NCBI GenBank assembly: GCA_020635075.1
Contig: JACKAM010000002.1
Span: 496,001-560,000 of the forward strand
DNA length: 64,000 nt
Direction of reading: 5' to 3'
Source: Pseudobdellovibrionaceae bacterium
GTDB lineage: Bacteria; Bdellovibrionota; Bdellovibrionia; Bdellovibrionales; UBA1609
In this document: positions 25,467-33,961 of the stretch, one piece after another
How positions within the stretch are numbered: the stretch's first letter is position 1
Layout of the letters: each line of letters begins with the position of its first letter
Position numbers and translations under genes: made by a program
Notes under the pieces: model-generated
The model's database searches: none
What the model saw: only the letters and a program-made list of their open reading frames with translations
What the model was told of the DNA's origin: nothing

Positions 25467-26900
25467 TCAGTCCTCGTCGAGGCCGAAGCGTTTTCGTAAT
25501 TCCTCAATGTTTTCAGTCTGTTCTGTCACCTCAGTGACCTCATCTTCGATCTCCACCCCTCCCTGACGTGTCAGCAGACATTCTTCGTAGAGGTCCCGGA
25601 TTTCGGCCTCCCACTGGCCCTTGAGGTACTTCTTCAGCTTGGAGGGCGACAACTCCCCAATCTCCACCTTAACCTTCAGCACGCAGACCTCTCGGTCATT
25701 CCAGTAGAAAGACAAAAGAGCATCACGGGCCGCGCCAACATTGGTCTCAAGCATAAAAAGGCACTTATGACCGCGAAACTGGAAGGACACCTCTTCCATG
25801 TCAGAGCCTTTGGTAATTGCCTGAGGATGGGTCACCAGATGGGGCAATCGAGCATCGCAGGTCTCACCCCAATGAGCAAAATTGCGAACATCATCCAGAT
25901 AAAGGTCACAGAGAACCTGATCCAAGTGGGATTCCGCGACCTCTTTTTTGATCGACTCCACTCGTTCCATCACCATGTCCTGAGGAGAGCGGGTGGCCTT
26001 CATCTTTTGTTCTGGCTCGATCTTCCAGCCGGACTTGGTAATCAAGAAGGTCTCCAAGCGCTTCAAAACACCCTGATTGGAGTCCTGCATGGGTGGCAGA
26101 GGAGGAGCCTCTTCGCGCGTTCGCCCACGCGGAGGTGGTGGCGGAACGGGTGGAGGTGACGCCTTGGCCTCCTCTCGCTCCTCAATATCAACCCCACCTT
26201 CCTCGTCATCAACAATGATTCGCAAGTCAGGAGGCTGGTAAGCCTGACTGGGCTGGCGGGTTGGGGTGCGGGTAACCTTCTTCTCAGAAGACAGGGCCAC
26301 TCCTGTGACGGTTTCAAAAATAGGCATACTGAGCTCTTCACCCTTCATCATCCCGCGAAAGCTCTCAATCATGGGCATGATTTCCCTTGGATCGAGCAGC
26401 ATAAAGTCCACAGGAATCCAAATATTGGAGGAAAAGAATGTGGAATAAAGATGGACCACAAAAGAGTCGTTTACGGCCCGCATCCAGGTTTGGCTTCTGC
26501 GGTCTAACTTGATGACCACAAGATCTTGAAAACTTGTTCGCTTTAAGGAAATGGATTTAATTTCGGTCATCTTAATTCGGCCCAACTTCACAAAGGACGA
26601 GGCATCGTAGGCTCCGTTCTGATCCAAAATCAAGACCGGCCCCAACTCCAACATAATGCGAATGGCGTAAACAAAGAGCAGAGTCAGAACCAGCCCACCA
26701 CTGATGAGAAATCCTCCAAATACAAGACTACTCCAGAAGGTGAGATGAGAGCGCATATACAATAGAAAAACAAAGCCAATAAATGTCAGACACATGGTCA
26801 GAACGAAAACCAACTTCAGCAGATAGGTCTGATCTGCGGTAATCGAAATTCGAAATGGCTGAGCCTTGGTTGCCAATGGCCCGGACTGCTCACTTCGCAT
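25467..26900 (-). CDS. Membrane protein with PH-like N-terminal half and proline-rich linker
   Basis: A 477-residue protein. Two membrane helices (about 28-50 and 56-80) are followed by a segment (about 85-180) resembling the bacterial PH-like domains found after paired helices: LILDQNGAYDASSFVKLGRI, then MTEIKSISLKR. Next comes a polyproline-acidic linker (PPPVPPPPPRGR, about 250-262) and a C-terminal cytoplasmic domain of about 200 charged residues ending EELRKRFGLDED. No family name is certain. It starts directly after the stop of the upstream lipoprotein gene, so the pair is an operon. Confidence 0.65.
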   Translation of the reverse strand: MRSEQSGPLATKAQPFRISITADQTYLLKLVFVLTMCLTFIGFVFLLYMRSHLTFWSSLVFGGFLISGGLVLTLLFVYAIRIMLELGPVLILDQNGAYDASSFVKLGRIKMTEIKSISLKRTSFQDLVVIKLDRRSQTWMRAVNDSFVVHLYSTFFSSNIWIPVDFMLLDPREIMPMIESFRGMMKGEELSMPIFETVTGVALSSEKKVTRTPTRQPSQAYQPPDLRIIVDDEEGGVDIEEREEAKASPPPVPPPPPRGRTREEAPPLPPMQDSNQGVLKRLETFLITKSGWKIEPEQKMKATRSPQDMVMERVESIKKEVAESHLDQVLCDLYLDDVRNFAHWGETCDARLPHLVTHPQAITKGSDMEEVSFQFRGHKCLFMLETNVGAARDALLSFYWNDREVCVLKVKVEIGELSPSKLKKYLKGQWEAEIRDLYEECLLTRQGGVEIEDEVTEVTEQTENIEELRKRFGLDED

Positions 26901-27449
26901 CTATTGGTACACCCTTAACCTTTTGTCTTTGATCTTTTCTACCTGCCCAAACCAGCGATATCGATCAGCTCCCTCCGGCCAGCTCTGCTGCCTTCCAAGC
27001 TGTTCCCGTTTTTCAACCAGGTAAAACCTTGCCGACTGATCCTTCTTTCCTTTGCGTTTCCCAATCCAGTTTGAAAACTCCCTCTCCACACAGGTAACAA
27101 ATGTCCGTGGATGACCTTTAACTGACTTAGTCTTAATTTCCCACTGTCCTTTCCCTGCTAACCAAGAAGACTCAATCACTACCCAAGAATCACCTGGTTC
27201 ACGAAACTGCCAACACATGGAAAACTGAGATTCAGAAAGGGATAACTCCTTCATCCAGCCGGGCACAAATTGGGAACCCTCGGTTACGCCGACATACAAG
27301 GGAGGTGCCGAAGATTCATCTTCATTTGCGGATAATGTCGGTTTGTTGGATGCAGAGGAGTTCACGGACTTTGCGCTGTCAGCACAAGCCGGAAGAACAA
27401 AACATAGTAATGTTACTAAGCCCACAAAACTCAGGCCTCTCGACACCAC
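26901..27449 (-). CDS. Putative lipoprotein
   Basis: About 182 residues. A GTG start at 27449 (or 27446) is preceded by AAGGAGAGGC and opens a signal peptide ending in the lipobox FVLPAC. The frame extends to 27524 but that part lacks a ribosome site and would put a charged stretch ahead of the signal. The mature part has several Trp-rich strands (EPGDSWVVIESSWLAGKGQW) and a single Cys pair. No family recognised. It is cotranscribed with the PH-like membrane protein. Confidence 0.65.
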   Translation of the reverse strand: MVSRGLSFVGLVTLLCFVLPACADSAKSVNSSASNKPTLSANEDESSAPPLYVGVTEGSQFVPGWMKELSLSESQFSMCWQFREPGDSWVVIESSWLAGKGQWEIKTKSVKGHPRTFVTCVEREFSNWIGKRKGKKDQSARFYLVEKREQLGRQQSWPEGADRYRWFGQVEKIKDKRLRVYQ

Positions 27450-27599
27450 GCCTCTCCTTACGCAACTATGGAGACTTTCAATACTTTTTCGGAATTGGTG
27501 AGGACGGTCTAAAGGACCCATCACCCTCCCCCGGTGTAGACCTTGACCTTGGTCTCGGGGGATTTGAATAATTCGGACGGAAGTCGCGGAAAAACTGTC

Positions 27600-28058
27600 C
27601 TAAATGGACAAGCCCTGGGGGTCTCTGTCGCTGGACGGCACCTGAAGATCTTTAAGGTTTTCCTTCAAGCAAGCTTCCAAATGTTTGGCCGTTGCCGAAT
27701 AATCACCGTCCTTTGGGGCTGACTCCATGCACTTCTGCACGGTCTCATCCATCTTCATCATTCCAGAATGACCCTCCGGCCCTGAAGATTTCATACCCTT
27801 GCCGCGAAGATGAAACATTCCCTTCTGGTGATGCGGATCTGAATGGGACCAGTGATAACCCGCTTGAGAACCACTGCTGTCGCGATCACAGTAGCGGACA
27901 AAACGGACAGTGCTCGCAATGGCACCGCCAATTCCAGCGAGAACCAGCACCGAGGCCGCTGCCTTTAGTGCGTGGCTATTCTCCTTTTTTGCAAAGTGCC
28001 AGAGAATCAATCCCCCAGCGATAATCAGCGCCTCGATTAACCAGGTTAAGATTCCCAT
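27600..28058 (-). CDS. Small membrane protein with histidine-rich and cysteine-containing tail
   Basis: 152 residues. An N-terminal pair of hydrophobic helices (about 4-22 and 31-50) is followed by YCDRDSSGSQ, a His/Gly/Met-rich segment (GYHWSHSDPHHQKGMFHLRG) and a helical tail with two cysteines (KCMES and EACLKEN). The His/Met-rich stretch could bind metal; this is inference. AAAGGGGGTATTA precedes the ATG. No homologue recognised. Confidence 0.6.
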   Translation of the reverse strand: MGILTWLIEALIIAGGLILWHFAKKENSHALKAAASVLVLAGIGGAIASTVRFVRYCDRDSSGSQAGYHWSHSDPHHQKGMFHLRGKGMKSSGPEGHSGMMKMDETVQKCMESAPKDGDYSATAKHLEACLKENLKDLQVPSSDRDPQGLSI

Positions 28059-28159
28059 TAATACCCCCTTTAGTGTATCGTGCCTCGCATGGTCTCAAAG
28101 ACCCACAACCCCTTGTAACTCACTCGGAGAGGTCAGGGTAGCAAAACCTTGGAAGCAAT

Positions 28160-28753
28160 ATGTCTGATATTTCGTGGTTAAAACACAAACAAATCCAGGA
28201 TTATCCATGGTGGGTTCGCCTCCTTTTGCGCGGACAAATGAAAAAGTATGGTACACCCTTGTTCCCAACACTGTACTGGGGCCGCTCACCCATGGCCCTT
28301 TTGCTGTTCACCCTGTTTTTTAAGTTTTTTGAACGACGCAAATCCCCGCTTGAACCCGCGCTTCGATCACTGATTATGGTGCGCATTTCCCAGGTCAACT
28401 GGTGCAGCTTTTGTGTCGATATGAATTCTTTGTTTTTGCTGGAAAGGGCTCAAGCCATTCACAAACTGGAGGATCTCCACAGCTGGCCCACCAGCACGCA
28501 TTTTAGCGAAAAAGAAAAGGCCGCTCTCGCCTACGCTGAGGCCGTCACCCGACCGGATCAGTCGGTTCCCATCGATATTCGGGAAAACCTAAAACAATAC
28601 TTTAGCGAAGACGAGATCGTTGAGCTGACCGCCCTTATTGGATATCAAAATCTTTCCAGCAAGTTCAATTACGCCTTGAGCATCCCGGCGCAGGGTTTGT
28701 GTGAGATGCGCACGGCACCGCTACCGATCACGGACGAAGAACCCCAAGGCTAA
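28160..28753 (+). CDS. Carboxymuconolactone decarboxylase/AhpD-like protein
   Basis: A 197-residue helical protein with the CMD-family core: LRSLIMVRISQVNWCSFCVD with the CxxC redox pair, followed about 50 residues later by FSEKEKAALAYAEAVTRPDQ, the usual second helix pair. Members with CxxC act as alkylhydroperoxidases, passing electrons from lipoyl or thioredoxin systems to peroxides. No partner peroxiredoxin is adjacent. The 3' end overlaps the convergent methyltransferase gene by 26 bases. Confidence 0.82.
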   Translation: MSDISWLKHKQIQDYPWWVRLLLRGQMKKYGTPLFPTLYWGRSPMALLLFTLFFKFFERRKSPLEPALRSLIMVRISQVNWCSFCVDMNSLFLLERAQAIHKLEDLHSWPTSTHFSEKEKAALAYAEAVTRPDQSVPIDIRENLKQYFSEDEIVELTALIGYQNLSSKFNYALSIPAQGLCEMRTAPLPITDEEPQG

Positions 28754-29885
28754 CCGGCACACCACCGTTTGTGGTGGTAACATGCTGAACCCATTTCCCT
28801 TCGATCACTGGCAGTTTTCGCCCGGGCCAAATCACTCCGACAAGAGACGGGCGGACCTTTTTGACAAAGCTCTGCAGTTGCTGAGCCAGAGCCTCCTGAT
28901 CAGCCTCAAGGCGAAGGTTATACGGAGGATTCAGCAGCATCAGTCCTTGCCCGGCCAGCTCATTTTCTGCCCACACATCCAGCCAATCACCCTGGCGAAT
29001 ATCGATATTCCACTTTTCCTTTTTAGCCAGAGCAGAAAAATTCTCCTTTAGGGCAGAAGTTGCCTTTTCGCTGGTATCGCCAGCCAGAAGCCTTGGCATC
29101 GTCTCTATGGGAGGCAATGCCTGAGTGGTCTCAACCGAGAGTCTTTTAGATGCGCAGGGAAAGTTTTGATAAGCAAAGTTCCTTCTCCTCCATGAGCTCC
29201 AAAAAATCATAGGTTCCATAACCAAGGTGCCAGAACCAGCCATAGGGTCCAAAATGATTTCAGGAACACCACCCAACTCCTGGTAGCACATCCAATACAG
29301 TGCCGCTCCCAAGGTTTCCCGCACGGGTGCCTCCACTGTGTTCGTCTTGTATCCACGACGATGCAGAAGATTGCCTGACGTGTCCAAGCTAATGGTGGCT
29401 TCATTATTGACAATGCGAACATAGATTCCCTGAGGCTCATCCAGATGGACCTTGCGAAAGGCCTGATGGCGTTCAAAATGAGCGAGTCCCTTTTGGACTT
29501 CCTCCTGAATGCGCTTCTTCATGTTCAAATAGCTGCGATGATAAGACGGATGGACCTCAACTTCTCCCTGGCGCAAGTAGTGGTGCCACTCCAAATGCCT
29601 GACCTTGGCCTCCAGTCGTTCGTAATTTCGACACTGAAAAGTAACGAGTCTTTGCAAGATTCGGGTGGGAATTCGTAGGTAGTGATTGAGAATCCACCCC
29701 TCCTGTTCCTTCAAAAAAAGCTCCACTCCACCCGTCACAATCCTCGGATAGATATCCTCCTCCTTTGACATCAAGTCAGGATAGATTTCCCGTAGATATC
29801 TGCTTTTTTGACTCCATTCATCGAGAGCCAACTGTTCCAGGCCGGGGGCTGTAACCAAAAAAAATGAATAGAGTTCCTGTGTCAC
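28728..29885 (-). CDS. THUMP-domain RNA guanine-N2 methyltransferase (RlmL/TrmN-like)
   Basis: About 385 residues. An N-terminal THUMP-containing region (about 1-150, with SFFLVTAPGLEQLALDEW at the start) that binds RNA precedes a class I SAM-dependent methyltransferase: ILDPMAGSGTLVMEP (SAM site) and LLNPPYNLRL (NPPY catalytic motif for exocyclic amines). It probably modifies 23S rRNA, as YpsC/RlmL-type proteins do. I use GTG 29885, preceded by AAGGGA; the frame opens at a TTG at 29963 with no ribosome site. Confidence 0.85.
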   Translation of the reverse strand: MTQELYSFFLVTAPGLEQLALDEWSQKSRYLREIYPDLMSKEEDIYPRIVTGGVELFLKEQEGWILNHYLRIPTRILQRLVTFQCRNYERLEAKVRHLEWHHYLRQGEVEVHPSYHRSYLNMKKRIQEEVQKGLAHFERHQAFRKVHLDEPQGIYVRIVNNEATISLDTSGNLLHRRGYKTNTVEAPVRETLGAALYWMCYQELGGVPEIILDPMAGSGTLVMEPMIFWSSWRRRNFAYQNFPCASKRLSVETTQALPPIETMPRLLAGDTSEKATSALKENFSALAKKEKWNIDIRQGDWLDVWAENELAGQGLMLLNPPYNLRLEADQEALAQQLQSFVKKVRPSLVGVIWPGRKLPVIEGKWVQHVTTTNGGVPVSLGVLRP

Positions 29886-30091
29886 ACAATGTCCCTTGAA
29901 TTTGAATGGGCGTCCGGATTTGTCAGACCGACTGATTTCCCTGGAAGGCAGTATAGGTGTCAAAAGGCGGGCTCACAATAGGGAATTCCTAGTAGGGTGA
30001 TTTCTTCAATAGCCAGTCAACCTGAAAGCACGTGGTACCCAGAACTCAATTAAAGTGGCGCCAGCCCTGTTCGGCTGACAACACCCTCCAC

Positions 30092-30107
30092 ACCTATTGC
30101 AATAGGT
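30092..30107. promoter_or_regulatory. Perfect 16-base palindrome upstream of the radical SAM operon
   Basis: ACCTATTGCAATAGGT is self-complementary over all 16 bases. It lies 67 bases before the first radical SAM ATG, in the divergent space facing the methyltransferase gene, where an operator is expected. Confidence 0.5.
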
Positions 30108-30124
30108 CAATTGCCCCGCCCAAA

Positions 30125-30155
30125 CCGGGACCAATAAATGATTTGGCCATCCCGG
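30125..30155. promoter_or_regulatory. Bulged hairpin ahead of the first radical SAM gene
   Basis: CCGGGACCAA pairs with TTGG-CCA-TCCCGG (three-base bulge), with an eight-base loop, ending 18 bases before ATG 30174. No T-run follows, so a 5'-UTR structure is more likely than a terminator. Confidence 0.4.
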
Positions 30156-30173
30156 CTCGCGGCTCTATGATAA

Positions 30174-31403
30174 ATGGCTGTGGATATCAGAGATTTCATT
30201 ACCAAACCTCGCTGGTGCATTCTTCCCTGGACCCATGCATTTATTGATCCCCTGGGAAAGGTCAAGCCATGCTGTCGATTCCGCGGAAGAGAAGTCCCTG
30301 GGGATTGTAATCTGGAAGAGAACTCCCTCGATGATTTGTTTTCCGGACCCGTGTTCGAGACACTCCGCCAATCTATGGTCGTAGACGATTCTCCCACCGG
30401 TTGTCAGAGGTGCTGGGAAGAGGAGTCTGCGGGAAAGGGGATGAGCCTCAGGCAAAATCACAATCGACGCTGGGATGAACTTGTCTCAGCTGACTGGGTG
30501 GGACGGCCTGAGATTTCCTTTTTAGAGATTGGGCTCTCCAGCTTGTGCAATCTTAAGTGCCGAATGTGTGATTCAAGATATTCATCTAAATGGGTAAGTG
30601 ACGAAGTCAAATTATTAGGAGAAACCATTAACCCGAACCCACCAAGAAAGTTCTCTGTTTCCTCCGTTGACGGATGCCTTTCGCGCCTTCGACATATCAA
30701 ATTTACGGGAGGGGAACCGCTTCTGATTCCTGAGCACCAGCTCATACTCGAGAAGATTTTTGAGATGGAAAGAGCCTCTCAAGTCGCCATCAATTATTCT
30801 ACGAATGTGACGACTCTACCAAAACAAGATCTCCAGAGCTTGTGGCGTAATTTCTCCCGTGTCGAGGTTGCTCTGAGCGTGGACGGAATTGGCGAGGTCA
30901 ACGACTACGTTCGCAACCCCAGCAAATGGGAGCAGGTTGAGGCGGTGGCGGTTGGTTTTTTTGAGATTGCCGAAAACATGCCCAATCTTTTTCTCGGACT
31001 TAGACCATCTGTTTCAGTTTACAATCTATTGTCACAACCCGATCTCTTGAGGTGGTGGCTCAAGCTCTGCGATAAGTACCCTAGGGCCGGCGAGAGAGCT
31101 CGAAAGTGGGTTTCACTGACTCATGTTACCTATCCTGAGCAACTATCGCTACAGGTTCTGCCCCAAAAGACCAAGGAAAGATGGACGCAGATGATTGACG
31201 CCTCTCTCGATGGACTTCCCGAGAAGTGGTCAGAATCCTGCCGATCCTTATGTCGTTACATGCTTGCCCATGACCGCGAGGATCTCTTTTCCCAACTCGT
31301 TAGTTTTACGCATGACCTGGACGAAATCCGCCAGGAGTCTGTCGATACAGCCTGCCCTCAACTTGGGGCGGCGATCCGGGAATGGAATGGCCTCGGGAAA
31401 TGA
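30174..31403 (+). CDS. N-terminal twitch radical SAM enzyme, type A copy 1
   Basis: 409 residues. A cysteine-rich half-SPASM (twitch) region comes first: WCILPW with Cys15, Cys33-Cys34 in KVKPCCRF, and Cys77-Cys80 in CQRCWEEES. The radical SAM core follows: CNLKCRMC (Cys125, 129, 132) for the SAM-cleaving [4Fe-4S] cluster, and TGGEPLL (178-184) for SAM. ALSVDGIGEVNDYVR and NPSKW form a block shared by the sister genes; the C-terminus ends with the shared LDEIRQE...CPQLG pattern. Closest paralogue by eye is 39599-40807 (both have RHIKFTGGEPLL). The reaction and substrate are unknown. There is no strong ribosome site. Confidence 0.88.
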   Translation: MAVDIRDFITKPRWCILPWTHAFIDPLGKVKPCCRFRGREVPGDCNLEENSLDDLFSGPVFETLRQSMVVDDSPTGCQRCWEEESAGKGMSLRQNHNRRWDELVSADWVGRPEISFLEIGLSSLCNLKCRMCDSRYSSKWVSDEVKLLGETINPNPPRKFSVSSVDGCLSRLRHIKFTGGEPLLIPEHQLILEKIFEMERASQVAINYSTNVTTLPKQDLQSLWRNFSRVEVALSVDGIGEVNDYVRNPSKWEQVEAVAVGFFEIAENMPNLFLGLRPSVSVYNLLSQPDLLRWWLKLCDKYPRAGERARKWVSLTHVTYPEQLSLQVLPQKTKERWTQMIDASLDGLPEKWSESCRSLCRYMLAHDREDLFSQLVSFTHDLDEIRQESVDTACPQLGAAIREWNGLGK

Positions 31404-32497
31404 CACTCCATACTTCCTACCTAGGCCCATCTCAAATTCACGATGTCCACTTGGAGATTACCAGCAAATGTAATGCCCTGTGCCCACAATGCTCCCGGGT
31501 TTACGGGGAAAAACTCAATCCAAAGATGCCTGTTGGAGAGCTTAGTCTGGAGGATATTCAAAAGTTCTTCTCTAAGGCTTTTTGCAGCCATCTCAAACAC
31601 GTTTACCTCTGTGGCGTACATGGCGATGGCGCCGCTGCAAATTCCACTCTCAGTGTGTTGAATTACTTTCGAGGTCAAGGCGTCGGACAACTAAGTCTTT
31701 TCACGAACGGCGGACTCAGAGACGAAGCCTGGTGGAGGGACCTGGCAACGATACTAAAAGGCCCCAAGGACAGAGTCCATTTTAGTATTGATGGAATGGC
31801 CGACACCAATCACATCTACCGGCGACATGTAAATTTTGAAAAGGTGCTCCGCAATGTTCGCGCCTATCTACAAGCGGGGGGACAAGCCAACTGGGATTAC
31901 CTGGTTTTCGCTCACAACGAACATCAAATCGAGGAGGCGCGGGCCCTTTCACGCGATCTTGGTTTTGCAGATTTTCGGATAAAATACACTAGCCGATTTT
32001 TGGGTGATACCGAGAAGGCCGCGAGCCAACACCTTGGGGTGGAATCTAGGATCAAGGAATCCTCCGGAGCGGCCAATCCGAGATTGGTCGTCGATGACTT
32101 AAAAAGCCGGCAAAACCTGGAAGAATATTTTTCGACCACGACGATCTGCTGCAAAACCAAAGCTCTCGGCTCGATCTACGTGAGCTTTGATGGCCGACTG
32201 TGGCCGTGCTGTTGGACAGCATCCAACTTTTATCACCCGGATCCAACCCCTAAGCGGACAAACATCGCAACTCTCCTGGCTACCTATGGACAGGATTTTA
32301 ACTCTCTTCATCACCATGAATTAACTGAGATCCTTTCTCACCCATGGTTTGCTGGAGATTTGGCCACCAGCTGGACCCGAAGGTTCGAGGACGGCGACCA
32401 CCCAAGGCTGCGGGCTTGCGCACAACAGTGTGGCGAAAAATACAGTGCTGTCGCCGCCCAGCTCGATCCAGAAACCCGAGCCACTAAACGGCTCTGA
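31400..32497 (+). CDS. Radical SAM enzyme with C-terminal SPASM-like region, type B copy 1
   Basis: 365 residues with canonical domain order: the radical SAM core begins at the N-terminus (VHLEITSKCNALCPQCSR, Cys24, 28, 31) and a SPASM-like cysteine cluster lies at the C-terminus (CCKTKALGSIYVSFDGRLW, PCCW, and CAQQCGEK at the end) for one or two auxiliary clusters. The GGEP loop is replaced by GVHGDGAAA. I use ATG 31400, which overlaps the preceding stop (ATGA); the frame itself begins at 31382. It is paired with the neighbouring type A enzyme both here and in the second module. Confidence 0.87.
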   Translation: MTLHTSYLGPSQIHDVHLEITSKCNALCPQCSRVYGEKLNPKMPVGELSLEDIQKFFSKAFCSHLKHVYLCGVHGDGAAANSTLSVLNYFRGQGVGQLSLFTNGGLRDEAWWRDLATILKGPKDRVHFSIDGMADTNHIYRRHVNFEKVLRNVRAYLQAGGQANWDYLVFAHNEHQIEEARALSRDLGFADFRIKYTSRFLGDTEKAASQHLGVESRIKESSGAANPRLVVDDLKSRQNLEEYFSTTTICCKTKALGSIYVSFDGRLWPCCWTASNFYHPDPTPKRTNIATLLATYGQDFNSLHHHELTEILSHPWFAGDLATSWTRRFEDGDHPRLRACAQQCGEKYSAVAAQLDPETRATKRL

Positions 32498-32566
32498 TCG
32501 CATCCGGCCTTTACATCTCACAGACTTCAGTCAGATAATGAACAGATGTCAGTAAGGAGCCTTTTT

Positions 32567-33961
32567 GTGAGCAAAACCTGGTGCCCTCTCCCCTGGATGT
32601 CCCAGGCCATCCGCAGCAACGGTGACCTCAGAATCTGCTGTCAGGCCAATACAGCTGAGGGACGCGGTATTCTGTACAAAGAAAATAATGAAGCCTTCAA
32701 CGCTGCTGAGGGGAATTTGGCCGAGTCCCGAAATTCTTCTTTGATGTGCAGCGTCCGCAAAGACATGATTGAAGGACGCTGGCCAGCCGCCTGTGTTCGC
32801 TGCCAAAGAGAGGAAGAAGCCGGTCTGATCTCCCGCAGGAGCTACGAAATCACCAATTGGGCAGAAAAGATCGATTTTGACCAGGCGAAGTTGGGAACGG
32901 ACGCGAATGGAAGCATCTCGATTGAGAAGTTTCCGGTTCGGGCAATGGACATTCGCTTTGGCAATAAGTGCAACCTAAAATGCCGCATGTGTAGCCCGAT
33001 GGATTCAAATTCCTGGTACGAAGACCATTACAATCTGTTTGGTGCCACTTACCAGGAGGCCAGTGGTGAGGTGCGCCTAACACCAAATGAGAAAGGTCGC
33101 TTCAACACAAGCCCCATCACCTATGACTGGTATGAGTCCGAAACCTTTTGGCAGGATCTGGACCGGCTGATCCCTGATGTTCAGTATATTCAGACCGTCG
33201 GGGGAGAACCCTTTCTTATCGACCAGTACTACGACTTCTTGCAGAGAATGATTGATCAAGGCTATGCCGGCGAGACCACCCTTGAATCCAATTCCAATCT
33301 CACTGTCCTTCCTGAAAGGGCCCTCGAACTGTGGAGACATTTTAGGAAGATACGCATTGGGGCCAGCATTGACGGCGTTGGCAAGGTCAATGATTATATC
33401 CGCCATCCATCAAAATGGCAGCTCTTGGAAAAAAACCTGCACAGGCTGGACAAGGCCGAGGGCCCCTTTGAGCTTTGGTTCACATCGACCATACAGGTAG
33501 CCAATATTCTTCATTTCCCAAGCCTGGTTAAATGGAAAATTGAAAGCGAGTTTCAACGCTTCAATAATCGGAGAGAACGGCCCATTCTGACCCCCCATGT
33601 TCTTCACCGACCTCTGTTTTTTAATATTCGGATCTTCCCCCTCGAGGTTAAGTCCAAGATTGCTGCCCACCTTTATTCACTATTGCCTTGGTTTAATAGT
33701 CACTTTGCCAGTGAACCCGACGGAAAATCCAAGGCCGCATTTTACAGTGCCAACTACAAGGATATGGTCGATTCCTTTATCAAATACATGAATGCTGAGG
33801 ATTGGTCTCATGAGCTGCCAAAGTTCTGGGCGGTGACCCAAGGACTCGACAAACTTAGGGGGGAGAATTTTGCGGATACCTTCCCCGAACTGTTTGCAAT
33901 GCTAGAGCCCTATCTGAATTCAAAAGAAGCCGAACGCTACAAGATCGTTAGAACCCTATAG
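32567..33961 (+). CDS. N-terminal twitch radical SAM enzyme, type C copy 1
   Basis: 464 residues. Twitch cysteines: TWCPLPW (Cys6), RICCQ (Cys24-25), CVRCQREEEAG (Cys76-79) followed by the SRR seen in sister genes. Radical SAM core: CNLKCRMC (135, 139, 142), VGGEPFL. Family block SIDGVGKVNDYIR and HPSKW; C-terminus LDKLRGENFADTFPELFA. The GTG at 32567 is chosen because TAAGGAG lies seven bases before it; an ATG at 32546 has no ribosome site. Closest paralogue: 40797-42152. The 3' end overlaps the convergent PLP gene by six bases. Confidence 0.87.
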   Translation: MSKTWCPLPWMSQAIRSNGDLRICCQANTAEGRGILYKENNEAFNAAEGNLAESRNSSLMCSVRKDMIEGRWPAACVRCQREEEAGLISRRSYEITNWAEKIDFDQAKLGTDANGSISIEKFPVRAMDIRFGNKCNLKCRMCSPMDSNSWYEDHYNLFGATYQEASGEVRLTPNEKGRFNTSPITYDWYESETFWQDLDRLIPDVQYIQTVGGEPFLIDQYYDFLQRMIDQGYAGETTLESNSNLTVLPERALELWRHFRKIRIGASIDGVGKVNDYIRHPSKWQLLEKNLHRLDKAEGPFELWFTSTIQVANILHFPSLVKWKIESEFQRFNNRRERPILTPHVLHRPLFFNIRIFPLEVKSKIAAHLYSLLPWFNSHFASEPDGKSKAAFYSANYKDMVDSFIKYMNAEDWSHELPKFWAVTQGLDKLRGENFADTFPELFAMLEPYLNSKEAERYKIVRTL

